This document shows, in pieces, positions 34,761-43,695 of a stretch of 57,053 nt of DNA. Position numbers and translations under genes: made by a program. The notes beneath the pieces were generated by a model. That model saw nothing but the letters and a program-made list of their open reading frames with translations, did not search any database and was not told the origin of the DNA. The stretch lies in assembly GCA_013538675.1 (NCBI GenBank), contig JACAFJ010000003.1, positions 1 through 57,053 of the forward strand, read 5' to 3'. Positions within the stretch are counted from its first letter, which is position 1; each line of letters starts with the position of its first letter. Source of the stretch: Candidatus Nitrosocaldus tengchongensis. GTDB lineage: Archaea; Thermoproteota; Nitrososphaeria; Nitrososphaerales; Nitrosocaldaceae.

Positions 34761-35135
34761 ATGTCTGTGTCTAGGATAAGAGTTACACTTGAACTGAAGG
34801 GTAAAGGTAGATGCGAGTGCGAGTTTGCTAGGCATCTAGCCCCATTGACAGTAGGCTCCATAGTCAGATCATTGCCCATTGAAGGTAGGGCTCATAGGTA
34901 TGATGGACTCTTCATATACATGGAGACAGGGCTAGCAGTTGGTAGGGAGAAGCAGAGGGATGAGTTCAAGAGAGGAGATATCGGGTTCATGGTTGCAAAT
35001 GGTGCAGTATGCATATTCCTCAAGGACATCAAGGGTATGATGTTCAATCCTTTGGGAAGGGTTACAAGTAATATTGAAGTGCTTGATAGTGCTAGTGCAG
35101 GAGATGTACTCTTGCTTGCCTCTGCCTCTGCTTAG
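34761..35135 (+). CDS. Cyclophilin-like fold protein (DUF3830/TM1367-like)
   Basis: A 124-residue beta-barrel protein. SRIRVTLELKGKGRCECEF, LAPLTVGSIVRSLPIEGRAHRY, FIYMETGLAVGREKQRDEFKRGDIGFM and VCIFLKDIKGMMFNPLGRV match the COG2164 cyclophilin-like family. Prolyl isomerase activity is not established for this family. The ATG at 34761 was preferred to an upstream GTG (34749). It is divergent from rpoK across 58 bp. Confidence 0.8.
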   Translation: MSVSRIRVTLELKGKGRCECEFARHLAPLTVGSIVRSLPIEGRAHRYDGLFIYMETGLAVGREKQRDEFKRGDIGFMVANGAVCIFLKDIKGMMFNPLGRVTSNIEVLDSASAGDVLLLASASA

Positions 35136-35199
35136 CAATTGCTGGTTGGATGATTGCTACAGATACCAGCATATTCTTCATAATTGGAGTACCAATAAC

Positions 35200-35532
35200 C
35201 TATTTGGTAGTCTTACTCTCTACTAGTTGATAGACGTAATGCCCACTATATCCCCCAAACCTCCTGACCATGCCTTGAGTCTCGAGCCTCTTCAGCATGA
35301 GATTTGCAACTGATACTTTCACCCCTATACTCCTTGCTAGAGCATGAGCGGTTATAGCCTTCATGGAGGATAGAGTGTTGAGTAACTGCTTATCATCCAC
35401 CAGAACAGCACCCTTCTGCCTCTCCTCACCCTTCTCCTTCTTGCCCTTCTCCTTCCTTCCCTCCTGCTGCTCCTGCTCCTTCAGCTGCCTCTTAGCCTCT
35501 GCTCCTACTGACTTCTTTCCTGCCCCACCCAT
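35200..35532 (-). CDS. rps25e: 30S ribosomal protein S25e
   Basis: The C-terminal 75 residues form the S25e winged helix (AVLVDDKQLLNTLSSMKAITAHALARSIG, VANLMLKRLETQGMVRRFGGYSGHYVYQL). The N-terminal 40 residues are Lys/Glu/Gln-rich. S25e is found in Thaumarchaeota, Crenarchaeota and eukaryotes but not in most euryarchaea, which supports the taxonomic assignment. The ATG at 35532 gives MGGAGKKS. It is divergent from the DNA ligase gene across 55 bp. Confidence 0.92.
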   Translation of the reverse strand: MGGAGKKSVGAEAKRQLKEQEQQEGRKEKGKKEKGEERQKGAVLVDDKQLLNTLSSMKAITAHALARSIGVKVSVANLMLKRLETQGMVRRFGGYSGHYVYQLVESKTTK

Positions 35533-35587
35533 ACCAATGCTAAGGGATAGCAACTTATTAACCTATCATGCTATCTACTTGTATGGT

Positions 35588-37384
35588 ATGGACTACTCCA
35601 CAATAGTTGATGTGTTTGATGCAATGGAGGCTACAACCAAGAGGACTGAACTTACAGATCTGATAGTCAGGTTGCTCAAGAGCACTCCTAGAGAACTGAT
35701 AGATAAGGTTGTATACCTCATGCTTGGAAGGTTAAGACCAGAGTATGAGGGTATAGAACTTGGCATTGCAGATAAGATGGCTCTTAGAGCACTAGCGATA
35801 TCCTCTGGCCTTGATATGAAGAGGGTTGAAGAGTTGTATGTAAAGACAGGAGATATAGGGGATGCTGCTGAAGAGGCATTGAGCAGGAGGCTCCAATCAG
35901 TGCTCTTCAAGGATAAACTAACGGTAGAGAGGGTATACTCTACGCTAGAGAAGATTGCCATGCTCAAGGGCGAAGGCTCCCAAGATGCAAAGATAAGGTA
36001 CATCTGTAACTTGCTTAACGATGCTGAGCCTAGAGAAGGCAAGTACATACTCAAGATCATAACTAGCAGGTTAAGGCTTGGTGTAGCAGATTATACTATA
36101 CTGGATGCACTTGCATTGGCATTCACAGAGAGCAAGGAGAACAGAGAGATACTTGAGAGAGCCTACAACCTTACAAGTGATCTTGGGCTAGTTGCAAGAA
36201 CGATTGCATTGGATGGGCTTGATGCAGTAAAGGCTATTAGGATCGAACTATTCAGACCCATAAGACCCATGCTTGCTGAGAGGGTATCCAGTGCAGAAGA
36301 AGCACTAGAGAGGATGGGGGGTAGATGTGCTGCGGAGTACAAGTTGGATGGTGAGAGGCTACAGATACATAAGCATGGTAACAATGTTAAGATATTCTCA
36401 CGCAGGCTTGAAGATATAACAAGCCATTACCCTGATGCTATCAATGCTATAATAACGTGTATCAAGGTTGATGTAATAGTTGAAGGAGAAGCAGTTGCTA
36501 TAAACCAGGATACTCAGGAGTATCTACCATTCCAGGAGTTGATGCATAGGCGTAGGAAGTATGGGATAGAGGAGGCTATGAGAGAGTACCCTATAGCACT
36601 GCACCTCTTCGATACACTCTACATAAATGGTAATGAGTGTATAGATCTACCATATGTAGAGAGGAGGAGGATGCTCGAAGGGCTTGTTAAGAGTAGTAGC
36701 GATAGTATAGTAAGTGTAGTGCCTATGCTCATAGTAAGTGATGCTAAGAGCATGGAGGATTACATGTTCAAGGCTATAAATGAAGGATGCGAAGGGCTTA
36801 TGATCAAAGATCTTAAAAGCCCATATAGGGCTGGTGCAAGAGGATATGCATGGATCAAGTTGAAGAGAGAGTATAGAAGCGAGTTGGCAGATACCCTAGA
36901 CCTTGTCATAGTTGGTGCCTTCCATGGTAGAGGTAGAAGGGTTGGTAGATACGGTGCATTACTTCTAGCATCGTACAATAGGGAAGATGATACATTCTAC
37001 ACTGTATGCAAGGTTGGTACAGGGTTCACAGACGAGGAGCTGGAGAGGTTCTACAGCATGCTCAACCCATACATGATAAAGCATAGACATGCGAGGGTAA
37101 ACTCCAAACTTGATGCTGATGTATGGTTCGAGCCTAGGATAGTTATAGAGGTTATAGCATCAGAGATAACGCTAAGCCCATTGCATACCTGTGCTATGAA
37201 TGCTATAAGGGAGGGTAATGGTCTAGCGCTTAGGTTCCCAAAGTTCACTGGGAGGGTAAGGGATGATAAGAGCGCTGAGGATGCTACTAGCGTTGATGAG
37301 ATAATCTCTATGTATAGGAGGCAGTTGAAGGTTACAAGACAGGTTCAAGCTAGTACTGAAGAGGATGTAGGTAGTGTAGGGTAG
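35588..37384 (+). CDS. lig: ATP-dependent DNA ligase
   Basis: Seals nicks in replication and repair. The N-terminal DNA-binding domain (residues 1-230) precedes the adenylation domain with motif I EYKLDGER (Lys252), then FSRRLEDITSHYPD, VEGEAVA, HLFDTLY, EGLMIKD and WIKLKREY, and an OB-fold with FTGRVRDDKSAEDATS. Length is about 598 residues, as in other archaea. The open frame extends upstream to 35363, but the ATG at 35588 gives the standard N-terminus and does not run into S25e. Confidence 0.95.
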   Translation: MDYSTIVDVFDAMEATTKRTELTDLIVRLLKSTPRELIDKVVYLMLGRLRPEYEGIELGIADKMALRALAISSGLDMKRVEELYVKTGDIGDAAEEALSRRLQSVLFKDKLTVERVYSTLEKIAMLKGEGSQDAKIRYICNLLNDAEPREGKYILKIITSRLRLGVADYTILDALALAFTESKENREILERAYNLTSDLGLVARTIALDGLDAVKAIRIELFRPIRPMLAERVSSAEEALERMGGRCAAEYKLDGERLQIHKHGNNVKIFSRRLEDITSHYPDAINAIITCIKVDVIVEGEAVAINQDTQEYLPFQELMHRRRKYGIEEAMREYPIALHLFDTLYINGNECIDLPYVERRRMLEGLVKSSSDSIVSVVPMLIVSDAKSMEDYMFKAINEGCEGLMIKDLKSPYRAGARGYAWIKLKREYRSELADTLDLVIVGAFHGRGRRVGRYGALLLASYNREDDTFYTVCKVGTGFTDEELERFYSMLNPYMIKHRHARVNSKLDADVWFEPRIVIEVIASEITLSPLHTCAMNAIREGNGLALRFPKFTGRVRDDKSAEDATSVDEIISMYRRQLKVTRQVQASTEEDVGSVG

Positions 37385-37470
37385 GAGAGGTATTATGAAC
37401 CAAACTAGATGAATGCTGAGGCATTGAATGAACTTACTGTTATTATACTATTATTATATGATATGGATTG

Positions 37471-38418
37471 TTATAGCTGCTCCTCTATTATCACTGCCAA
37501 CCTCTGAATGTTTGGGAACCTCTTTCTTACGCTCTTCTTTATGCTACCAGCGAGCTTCTTGAACTCTGCTACAGTCATGCTCCCATCCAGAACCACGCTT
37601 ATGTCAGCATGCAGGAATGGACCTATTGGACGTAACGATATACTGCTTACCTTAACACCATGACTCTTCTCTATTAGAGCCTTAACCTGCTCAACCATCT
37701 GAGGATTCTGTATGACATCCAATAACACAAGGGATGAGTCCTTGAGTATGTAGTATGATATGGAGAAGATGAACGCTGCTATTATTATAGCTCCTAGTGG
37801 ATCTGCCTGAGGGAAGCCAAGGTACACTGCTACAAGTATGCTGAAGAATCCTATTACTGAGGCCATACTATCCTTTATGGCATTCCTTGCACCAGCCTTC
37901 AACGAGAGCAGATTGTACTTGCCTGCTATCCTATTCATCTGTATTGCCCTGTAGCCAGAGATACCAGCAGCAAGAGCAAGGGTTACCAATGCTATCTCTG
38001 GATGCACAATCTCTATAGGATCGATCAGTGCTTCTACAGCCCTAACTATTATCACTATACCCATACCAACCATGCCTATCGCAGCGACGAATGCAGCAAA
38101 ACTCTCTATCTTGTAGTAACCTAACCTGGGTTGAATTGTACCATTGCCTACGTTGCTATTGCTGTTATTACTACTACTATTACCATTATTATTATGCCTA
38201 GTAGCAAAGAATAGACCAAGTAGTACTATGAGTGTTATTGCAGAGTCACCAAACGAGTCTATACCATCTGCTATGAGCACTACGCTATTGCTGACTAACC
38301 CTATGACTACCTCAGCAATCCCAATAGCGAATAGTGTTATGAATGTTATCTTGGATACCCTCCTTCCAGCATCAAAGCCCAAAGTATGATCATCGCTACC
38401 ACTACTATCGCTATCCAT
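37471..38418 (-). CDS. Cation diffusion facilitator transporter, second copy
   Basis: Another six-helix CDF protein. TM2 carries ADGIDSFGDSA and TM5 NAIKDSMASVIGF; the DxxxD-type metal ligands are typical of the Fe/Mn/Zn branch rather than the H-x3-D Zn type seen at 12.9 kb, so the two copies may differ in metal preference. The C-terminal domain carries VKVSSISLRPIGPFLHADISV. A Ser/Asn-rich stretch (about residues 75-93) lies between TM2 and TM3. Confidence 0.9.
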   Translation of the reverse strand: MDSDSSGSDDHTLGFDAGRRVSKITFITLFAIGIAEVVIGLVSNSVVLIADGIDSFGDSAITLIVLLGLFFATRHNNNGNSSSNNSNSNVGNGTIQPRLGYYKIESFAAFVAAIGMVGMGIVIIVRAVEALIDPIEIVHPEIALVTLALAAGISGYRAIQMNRIAGKYNLLSLKAGARNAIKDSMASVIGFFSILVAVYLGFPQADPLGAIIIAAFIFSISYYILKDSSLVLLDVIQNPQMVEQVKALIEKSHGVKVSSISLRPIGPFLHADISVVLDGSMTVAEFKKLAGSIKKSVRKRFPNIQRLAVIIEEQL

Positions 38419-38544
38419 AACTTCTAGTGCAAGATTAGATTACCCAACATACTATATAAGATTTGTCCTGCTCTCACATTACCCTCTATAGCTGAATTAC
38501 ACATTGTACGTATGTATATATGCTGAGCAAGCAGCATACCAACC

Positions 38545-38552
38545 ATTAAATA
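38545..38552 (+). promoter_or_regulatory. TATA box of the thi4 gene
   Basis: ATTAAATA is centred 25-26 bp before the ATG at 38574, at leaderless spacing. Confidence 0.5.
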
Positions 38553-38573
38553 TCACTACTGGGGAGTAGGCAT

Positions 38574-39377
38574 ATGCCTATATTTGCAAAGGTTAGCGAG
38601 AAGGAGATAACAAGAGCCATAGCAGGGATGTTCCATGAGACATTCATGGAGTATGCTGATAGCGATGTCATCATAATAGGTGCTGGTCCTGCAGGCTTGA
38701 TGGCTGGAAGGGATCTTGCAAGGATGGGCTTCAAGACACTCATAGTTGAGCAGAACAACTACCTTGGAGGAGGGTTCTGGATCGGAGGCTTCATGATGAA
38801 TCCTATAACTGTTAGGACTCCAGCAAACAAGGTTCTCGATGAGTTGAATGTGAAGTATAAGCAGGTTAGTGATGGTCTATACGCTACCCCTGGTCCAAAC
38901 GCATGTTCCAAGTTGATAGCATCTGCATGTGATGCTGGGGTTAAGTTCCTGAACCTAACAAAGTTTGATGATCTAGTGCTTAGGAGGAACAGGGTTGCTG
39001 GCGTAGTAGTAAACTGGATGCCAGTATCTGCACTTCCAAGGAACATAACATGCGTTGATCCTGTTGCACTAGAGGCTAAGGTTGTTATAGATGCATCTGG
39101 CCATGATGCCGTAGCAGTAAAGAGGCTGATGGATAGAGGGCTTGTGAAGTTCTCAGGCATGAACCCAATGTGGGTTGAGCAGTCTGAGGATTTGGTGGTT
39201 GAGCATACGTCAGAGGTTTACCCAGGACTCATAGTTGCTGGGATGAGCGTTGCTGAGACGTTCGGGCTCCCAAGGATGGGGCCAACCTTTGGTGCCATGC
39301 TACTATCTGGAAGGAGGGCAGCAGAGATAGCAGCGATGAAGCTGAAGGAGGAGGTTGAGGTAAGAGTAGAGCCTTGA
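38574..39377 (+). CDS. thi4: Thiamine thiazole synthase, Thi4 family
   Basis: Makes the ADP-thiazole precursor of thiamine from NAD and glycine. The FAD/NAD motif [14 protein letters not shown] lies near residue 32; E59, GGGFWIGG and the closing GPTFGAML are family hallmarks. The sulfur-donor position reads ITCVDP with Cys160. Yeast and plant Thi4 use Cys here as a sacrificial donor, while methanogen enzymes have His and use free sulfide. The Cys suggests a suicide-type or Cys-dependent enzyme. Length of 267 residues is normal. Confidence 0.92.
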   Translation: MPIFAKVSEKEITRAIAGMFHETFMEYADSDVIIIGAGPAGLMAGRDLARMGFKTLIVEQNNYLGGGFWIGGFMMNPITVRTPANKVLDELNVKYKQVSDGLYATPGPNACSKLIASACDAGVKFLNLTKFDDLVLRRNRVAGVVVNWMPVSALPRNITCVDPVALEAKVVIDASGHDAVAVKRLMDRGLVKFSGMNPMWVEQSEDLVVEHTSEVYPGLIVAGMSVAETFGLPRMGPTFGAMLLSGRRAAEIAAMKLKEEVEVRVEP

Positions 39378-39444
39378 TCCTCCTCTTACTTACCTTGATC
39401 TCCTATAGGAACCGCCTCAAGGCCAATAGAATCAAACCCATCAA

Positions 39445-39912
39445 CTAATTTTTGTGCTCTTCTGTAGTTATGACTATCTTCTTGCCATTGGTTAGTAGGC
39501 TAGCGATCCTTGACAATAAACCACATCGCCTACCATCTGCTGATTCCATACATTGAGGTTCTTCATTGCTGCTACACCCCATGTAATACTTGGAGAGGGA
39601 AGCATCTACTCGACTATCTTCATCCATTGCGTATCTCTTACATACTATGCCCCTGATGAGTTCTATAGCAAGCTTGAGGAGTGCTCTTCTACCACCATAA
39701 GCCTTGATATGATCAGGGTTTATTTGTATAAGCCAGAACATACCGTCTGGGTTGCTTGAGCGCTCATATAGAAGAGATCTCTTTACATTGTAACCATCTG
39801 TTGTGTATAGTCCCACAAGTACAACCTTGTAGCCTAGATAAGCATAGAGCTTATGTACGAAGAGGGCAAACCTTGTACAGTAGTAACATTCATCATCGTA
39901 AAGCAGTAACAT
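39445..39912 (-). CDS. DCC-family (DUF393) thiol-disulfide oxidoreductase-like protein
   Basis: A thioredoxin-like protein starting with LLLYDDECYYCTRFALFVHKLYAY, where D-x-x-C-x-x-C is the DCC/DUF393 signature. GMFWLIQIN and GRRALLKLA complete the core. The ATG at 39912 places the motif at the N-terminus as in relatives; an ATG ten codons upstream is an alternative. The last third is variable with several Cys. A disulfide-exchange role is inferred. It is divergent from thioredoxin reductase across 80 bp. Confidence 0.75.
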   Translation of the reverse strand: MLLLYDDECYYCTRFALFVHKLYAYLGYKVVLVGLYTTDGYNVKRSLLYERSSNPDGMFWLIQINPDHIKAYGGRRALLKLAIELIRGIVCKRYAMDEDSRVDASLSKYYMGCSSNEEPQCMESADGRRCGLLSRIASLLTNGKKIVITTEEHKN

Positions 39913-39962
39913 TCTTCTCCTCCTTTCATCATAGCATTGCATATGGTACTATTGTATCATGA

Positions 39963-39970
39963 TTTAAATA
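39963..39970 (+). promoter_or_regulatory. TATA box of the thioredoxin reductase gene
   Basis: TTTAAATA is centred 26-27 bp before the ATG at 39993 and decides that start over an upstream TTG. Confidence 0.55.
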
Positions 39971-39992
39971 AGGTTTGCTTGGATGCTCTCCC

Positions 39993-40979
39993 ATGTCCAA
40001 CTCTATATACCTATCAACAGCATCCATGGAGGAGGGTGGAGAGCTCAAGGATAAGTACTCTGTTATAATCCTTGGCTCTGGCCCTGCAGGTTTGACTGCT
40101 GCAATATACACCGCTAGGGCAAAGTTAGATACGTTAGTGATAAGCGGGAATCTTCCAGGAGGGCAGTTGATGAATACAGGCACTGTAGAGAACTTCCCAG
40201 GCTTCCCTCATGGTATATTTGGACCAGAGTTGATGATGAATATGCGTGCTCAGGCAGAAAGGTTTGGAGCAACTATGCTGGATGATGTTGCTACAAGCGT
40301 TGATTTCATGCACAATCCATTCATAATAAATACTGTAGATAAGAGGTTTGAGGCAGATGCCGTTATAATTGCTACTGGAGCATCTCCAAGGAAGTTAGGA
40401 CTCAAGAGTGAAGAGAGGTTTGCAGGCAAAGGTGTATCGTACTGTGCAACATGCGATGGTCCATTCTTCAAGGGCGAGGATCTGGTTGTAGTAGGAGGAG
40501 GGGATAGTGCAGTTGAGGAGGCGCTCTTCCTAACAAAGTTTGCAAACAGGGTTCAGATAGTACATAGGAGGGATAGGTTAAGGGCAAGCAAGATACTGCA
40601 GGATAGGGCATTCACAAACCCAAAGATAAGCTTTGTGTGGAACTCTATCGTTGAGGATATACTTGGGGATAGGAAGGTTAACGCTGTACTCATAAGGGAT
40701 ATCAGAAATGATAAGCAATACGAATTGAAGTGCGGAGGAGTATTCGTTGCTATAGGGCATGAGCCTAACACGCAGATATTCAAGGGCCAGATAGATATGG
40801 ATGAGTATGGCTACATAAGGGTTAGGGATCATACAAAGAGCAATATAGAGGGTGTATTCGTTGCTGGGGATGTGCATGACCCAGTGTATAGGCAGGCTGT
40901 AACCGCTGCTGGGTTTGGATGCATGGCTGCACTAGATGTTGAGAGATACCTTGCTGAGAAGTATCACTATAACAAATAA
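39993..40979 (+). CDS. trxB: Thioredoxin reductase
   Basis: An FAD/NADPH flavoenzyme that reduces thioredoxin-like partners. It has the FAD motif VIILGSGPAGLTAA, GGQLMNTGTVENFPGF, the redox-active CATC in GVSYCATCDGPFF, the NADPH motif VVVGGGDSAVEEA, and the closing GVFVAGDVHDPVYRQAVTAAG. The C-terminal HxxxRxR-like NADPH 2'-phosphate contacts appear as IVHRRDRLRA. About 328 residues. Confidence 0.94.
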   Translation: MSNSIYLSTASMEEGGELKDKYSVIILGSGPAGLTAAIYTARAKLDTLVISGNLPGGQLMNTGTVENFPGFPHGIFGPELMMNMRAQAERFGATMLDDVATSVDFMHNPFIINTVDKRFEADAVIIATGASPRKLGLKSEERFAGKGVSYCATCDGPFFKGEDLVVVGGGDSAVEEALFLTKFANRVQIVHRRDRLRASKILQDRAFTNPKISFVWNSIVEDILGDRKVNAVLIRDIRNDKQYELKCGGVFVAIGHEPNTQIFKGQIDMDEYGYIRVRDHTKSNIEGVFVAGDVHDPVYRQAVTAAGFGCMAALDVERYLAEKYHYNK

Positions 40980-41072
40980 CTAACGACTTCTCATTATACT
41001 ATATTATTAATCAATGGTTATTCAATGTATCATTTTATTTATGTGTAATAATATATGTATGTAATAAATCAA

Positions 41073-42128
41073 TTAAAAGAACGATTCGCCAAGCATAACA
41101 GCATTCCTTAATGCATCATCAAACTCTTCATTGCTGAATACACCCTGCTGGGCATATAGGCTTCTGAACTTTCTACCATTATCTGCAAATATCACAACTA
41201 TTATCTTCTCTCTACCTTTACCATCACCATCCCCCTCTATTACTGGTGCAGACTCTATCATCTCCTTAACCTTACATGCTGCAGCCATTGCACAGCCAGA
41301 TGATGGTCCTACTAGAAGCCTCTCCCTCTCATACAATTCTCTAACCATCTTGAATGACTCCTCGTTAGTTATCGTATGCCACTCATCAACAACATTTGCT
41401 CTACGCTCGAAGAGTGTTGGTACATTAGACTCTTCAAAGTTCCTGAGCCCTTGGATTAGATGCTGCCTCTGGGGCTGAACTGCTATAACCTGTATGGCCT
41501 TGTTCCTCTCCTTCAAGTATAGCCCTACACCAGTTATAGTGCCTCCAGTACCAACCCCTGCTACAAAGTGCGTTACCATACCATTCGTCTGCATCCATAT
41601 CTCAGGACCAGTACCCTCATAGTGTGCAAGGAAGTTGGCATCGTTCTCATACTGGTTGGGCATGTAGTACTTGTCTGGCCTTGCCCTTGCTATAGCCTTT
41701 GCTAGAGAGATGCTCTGATCAGTACCAACACCAACCCTAGGGCAGAGATCATCTGATGTCTCGTAAAGGTTTGCTCCTAATGATCTAAGTATGCTCTTTG
41801 TCTCCTCACTAACCTTCTCAGGTATAACTATCTCAACCTCATAGCCTAAGAGCCTTGCTATCCCTGCAAGTGCTATGCCAGTGTTGCCAGATGTTGGCTC
41901 TATTATAACATGCCTTCCTCTTGCTATCAGGCCTTTGCCCTCTGCATCCTTGAACATCCAGTATGCTGCCCTATCCTTAACAGAGCCGAAGGGGTTGAAC
42001 CACTCCAACTTTGCAAGTATCCTTACCCTGTTACTTGAGAACGATCTCAACTCTATCAATGGTGTATTCCCTATCTTATTCAGGAGTTCTGGTGTTAATA
42101 CCCTCATATCATTCCTCCCCTCTCTCAT
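41073..42128 (-). CDS. PLP-dependent cysteine synthase family protein
   Basis: Beta-replacement enzyme making cysteine. The PLP lysine lies in NPFGSVKDRAAYWM, then PTSGNTGIALAG, the phosphate-binding GVGTGGTITG and the closing VGPSSGCAMAAA. The tripeptide PTSGNTG and the rest fit CysK/CysM. The sulfur acceptor substrate (O-acetylserine or O-phosphoserine) cannot be fixed from sequence, though O-phosphoserine use is common in archaea. A GGGAGG precedes an internal ATG at 42107, which may be the true start. It lies directly downstream of a TusA-like gene, 34 bp apart. Confidence 0.88.
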   Translation of the reverse strand: MREGRNDMRVLTPELLNKIGNTPLIELRSFSSNRVRILAKLEWFNPFGSVKDRAAYWMFKDAEGKGLIARGRHVIIEPTSGNTGIALAGIARLLGYEVEIVIPEKVSEETKSILRSLGANLYETSDDLCPRVGVGTDQSISLAKAIARARPDKYYMPNQYENDANFLAHYEGTGPEIWMQTNGMVTHFVAGVGTGGTITGVGLYLKERNKAIQVIAVQPQRQHLIQGLRNFEESNVPTLFERRANVVDEWHTITNEESFKMVRELYERERLLVGPSSGCAMAAACKVKEMIESAPVIEGDGDGKGREKIIVVIFADNGRKFRSLYAQQGVFSNEEFDDALRNAVMLGESFF

Positions 42129-42162
42129 TCATTAATTTATTCATTCTTTACTCCTGCTCTTA

Positions 42163-42405
42163 TCACTTCTTCCTTATAAGGAAGATCAGGTTACCTCCTT
42201 CCTTGCTTAGGCTTACAAGCTCATGACCAGTTCTTTGAACCCATCTCTTTATATCCTCTTCAGCATCAGGATCATCAGCAATAACCTTAAGCATGCTACC
42301 AACGGAGAGCCTCTCCATTGCAATCTTTGTTCTGAAGACTGGTTCTGGGCAGAATAAGCCTCTAACATCTATGGTCTTTACATCCTGGCTTACTTCACTA
42401 CTCAT
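42163..42405 (-). CDS. TusA-like sulfur carrier protein
   Basis: An 80-residue protein with the family motif VRGLFCPEPVFRTKIAM; the Cys of CPEP carries a persulfide. The rest has the expected two-layer fold (MLKVIADDPDAEEDIKRWVQRTGHEL). TusA-like proteins pass sulfur in thiolation or sulfur oxidation pathways. The adjacent downstream cysteine synthase suggests a sulfur-relay or cysteine link, by position only. A TTAAATAT box lies 27-28 bp upstream. Confidence 0.9.
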   Translation of the reverse strand: MSSEVSQDVKTIDVRGLFCPEPVFRTKIAMERLSVGSMLKVIADDPDAEEDIKRWVQRTGHELVSLSKEGGNLIFLIRKK

Positions 42406-42428
42406 ATGGCATGCACAAGCATTATATC

Positions 42429-42436
42429 ATATTTAA
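42429..42436 (-). promoter_or_regulatory. TATA box of the tusA-cysteine synthase unit
   Basis: TTAAATAT on the minus strand, centred 27-28 bp before the ATG at 42405. Confidence 0.5.
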
Positions 42437-42568
42437 CGTTTACCATATATACATTGCAGTAACCAGCATCAACCTCAGCATCAACATATAACCAATGTGC
42501 TAGTAACCTTTTCACCTCATTACACACATCATCCAATATCTATTAATTTATATTTAGGTCTCTAGAAG

Positions 42569-42804
42569 ATGAGTAGGAGGTGTAACGTACGAAAAGAAAT
42601 ACAGGCTTCGATATAAGACCTAAGCCAGTCGAGAAGGGACAAGAGTACACAGTAAGGATAGATGAGATGAGCAGGAAGGGAGATGGTGTTGCAAGGATCA
42701 AGGGGTTTGTGATATTTGTGCATGGCGCAGAGATAGGTAAGGAGTACAAGATAAGGATATCCAACGTTGCAAACAGGTTTGCAACCGCAGAGATTGTAGC
42801 TTAG
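42569..42804 (+). CDS. TRAM-domain protein with an apparent frameshift near the start
   Basis: The frame ending TAG at 42802-42804 encodes a complete TRAM domain (KPVEKGQEYTVRIDEMSRKGDG, GFVIFVHGAEIGKEYKI, ISNVANRFATAEIVA) typical of the small archaeal TRAM RNA chaperones. That frame has no start codon before the domain: a TAA at 42583-42585 closes it upstream. An ATG at 42569 begins MSRRCNVRK in the next frame, as expected for such proteins. Adding a single A in the A-run at 42592-42595 would join the two frames. It is therefore either a sequencing or assembly error, a true frameshift mutation, or programmed frameshifting. Confidence 0.7.
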
Positions 42805-42878
42805 GTTACAGCGTATGTGGATAGACTAATCATAACTCAACACAACAGACGCTAATACTTTTGAGCTTTAACAACTTT

Positions 42879-42886
42879 TTTAAATA
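42879..42886 (+). promoter_or_regulatory. TATA box at the head of the aromatic amino acid cluster
   Basis: TTTAAATA is centred 25-26 bp before the ATG at 42908, preceded by a T-rich stretch. It is the best promoter candidate for the first two genes of the aro cluster. Confidence 0.55.
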
Positions 42887-42907
42887 GGTTCATTTTCTTT
42901 CTTCCAT

Positions 42908-43693
42908 ATGGTTACTGGGAGAGAGGTTAGGCTAAGCAGGATACTCAGGGATGGGAAGATGCTCTGTATACCAATGGATCATGGCATCTCCTCTGGCCCA
43001 ATAGCAGGGATAGATGATATCCATAGAATGATATACATGTGTGAGGATTCTGGGCTTACAAGTGTGCTTGTCAACAAGGGCATACTTAGGAGCATGCCTA
43101 GGCCAAGTAGGGTTGGTGTAATAGTCCATCTCTCAGGTAGTACTAGCCTAGGCCCTGCACCAAACAGGAAGGTGCTGATGGGTAGAGTTGAGGATGCTGT
43201 TAGGCTTGGTGCAGATGGCGTATCTGTGCACATAAACATAGGCTCAAAGGAGGAGCCTGAGATGCTCATCAAACTAGGGCATGTAGCAAGTGAGTGCATA
43301 GAGTGGAATATGCCATTCGTAGCTATGATGTACCCTAGGGGCGAGAATATAAAGAACCCACATGATCCAGGGGTTGTTGCACATACAGCAAGGATTGGTG
43401 CAGAGGCTGGTGCAGATATAGTGAAGACTGTATACACTGGGGATCCTGACAGCTTCAAGATGGTAGTCAAGGGGTGCCCTGTACCCATAGTCATAGCAGG
43501 AGGACCAAAGGCAAGTAGTGATGAGGAAGTGTTAGAGATGACAAAAGGTGCTATGGAGGCTGGAGCAGCAGGTGTAACATTTGGAAGGAACATATTTCAG
43601 CATAGGAATCCTCCAGCCATGATAAGGGCTCTAGCAAGCATAATATTTGAGAATTCAAGTGTTAAGGATGCATTGAAGGAGATTGGTGAGTAA
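42908..43693 (+). CDS. aroA': 2-amino-3,7-dideoxy-D-threo-hept-6-ulosonate (ADTH) synthase
   Basis: A class I aldolase starting the archaeal alternative shikimate route from a 6-deoxy-5-ketofructose-type precursor and aspartate semialdehyde. Landmarks are MDHGISSGPIAGI, HLSGSTSLGP, GADGVSVHINIGS, AMMYPRGENI, the Schiff-base Lys in ADIVKTVYTGD and IAGGPKASSDEE. It belongs to the FbaB/DeoC-like family; some members are fructose-bisphosphate aldolases, but the adjacent DHQ synthase II gene makes ADTH synthase the best call. The next gene starts 2 bp after the stop. Confidence 0.9.
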   Translation: MVTGREVRLSRILRDGKMLCIPMDHGISSGPIAGIDDIHRMIYMCEDSGLTSVLVNKGILRSMPRPSRVGVIVHLSGSTSLGPAPNRKVLMGRVEDAVRLGADGVSVHINIGSKEEPEMLIKLGHVASECIEWNMPFVAMMYPRGENIKNPHDPGVVAHTARIGAEAGADIVKTVYTGDPDSFKMVVKGCPVPIVIAGGPKASSDEEVLEMTKGAMEAGAAGVTFGRNIFQHRNPPAMIRALASIIFENSSVKDALKEIGE

Positions 43694-43695
43694 GC

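Noticed and set aside
35363-35587. N-terminal extension of DNA ligase from 35363
   Set aside because: The extension is antisense to the S25e coding sequence and low in complexity; the ATG at 35588 gives the family N-terminus.
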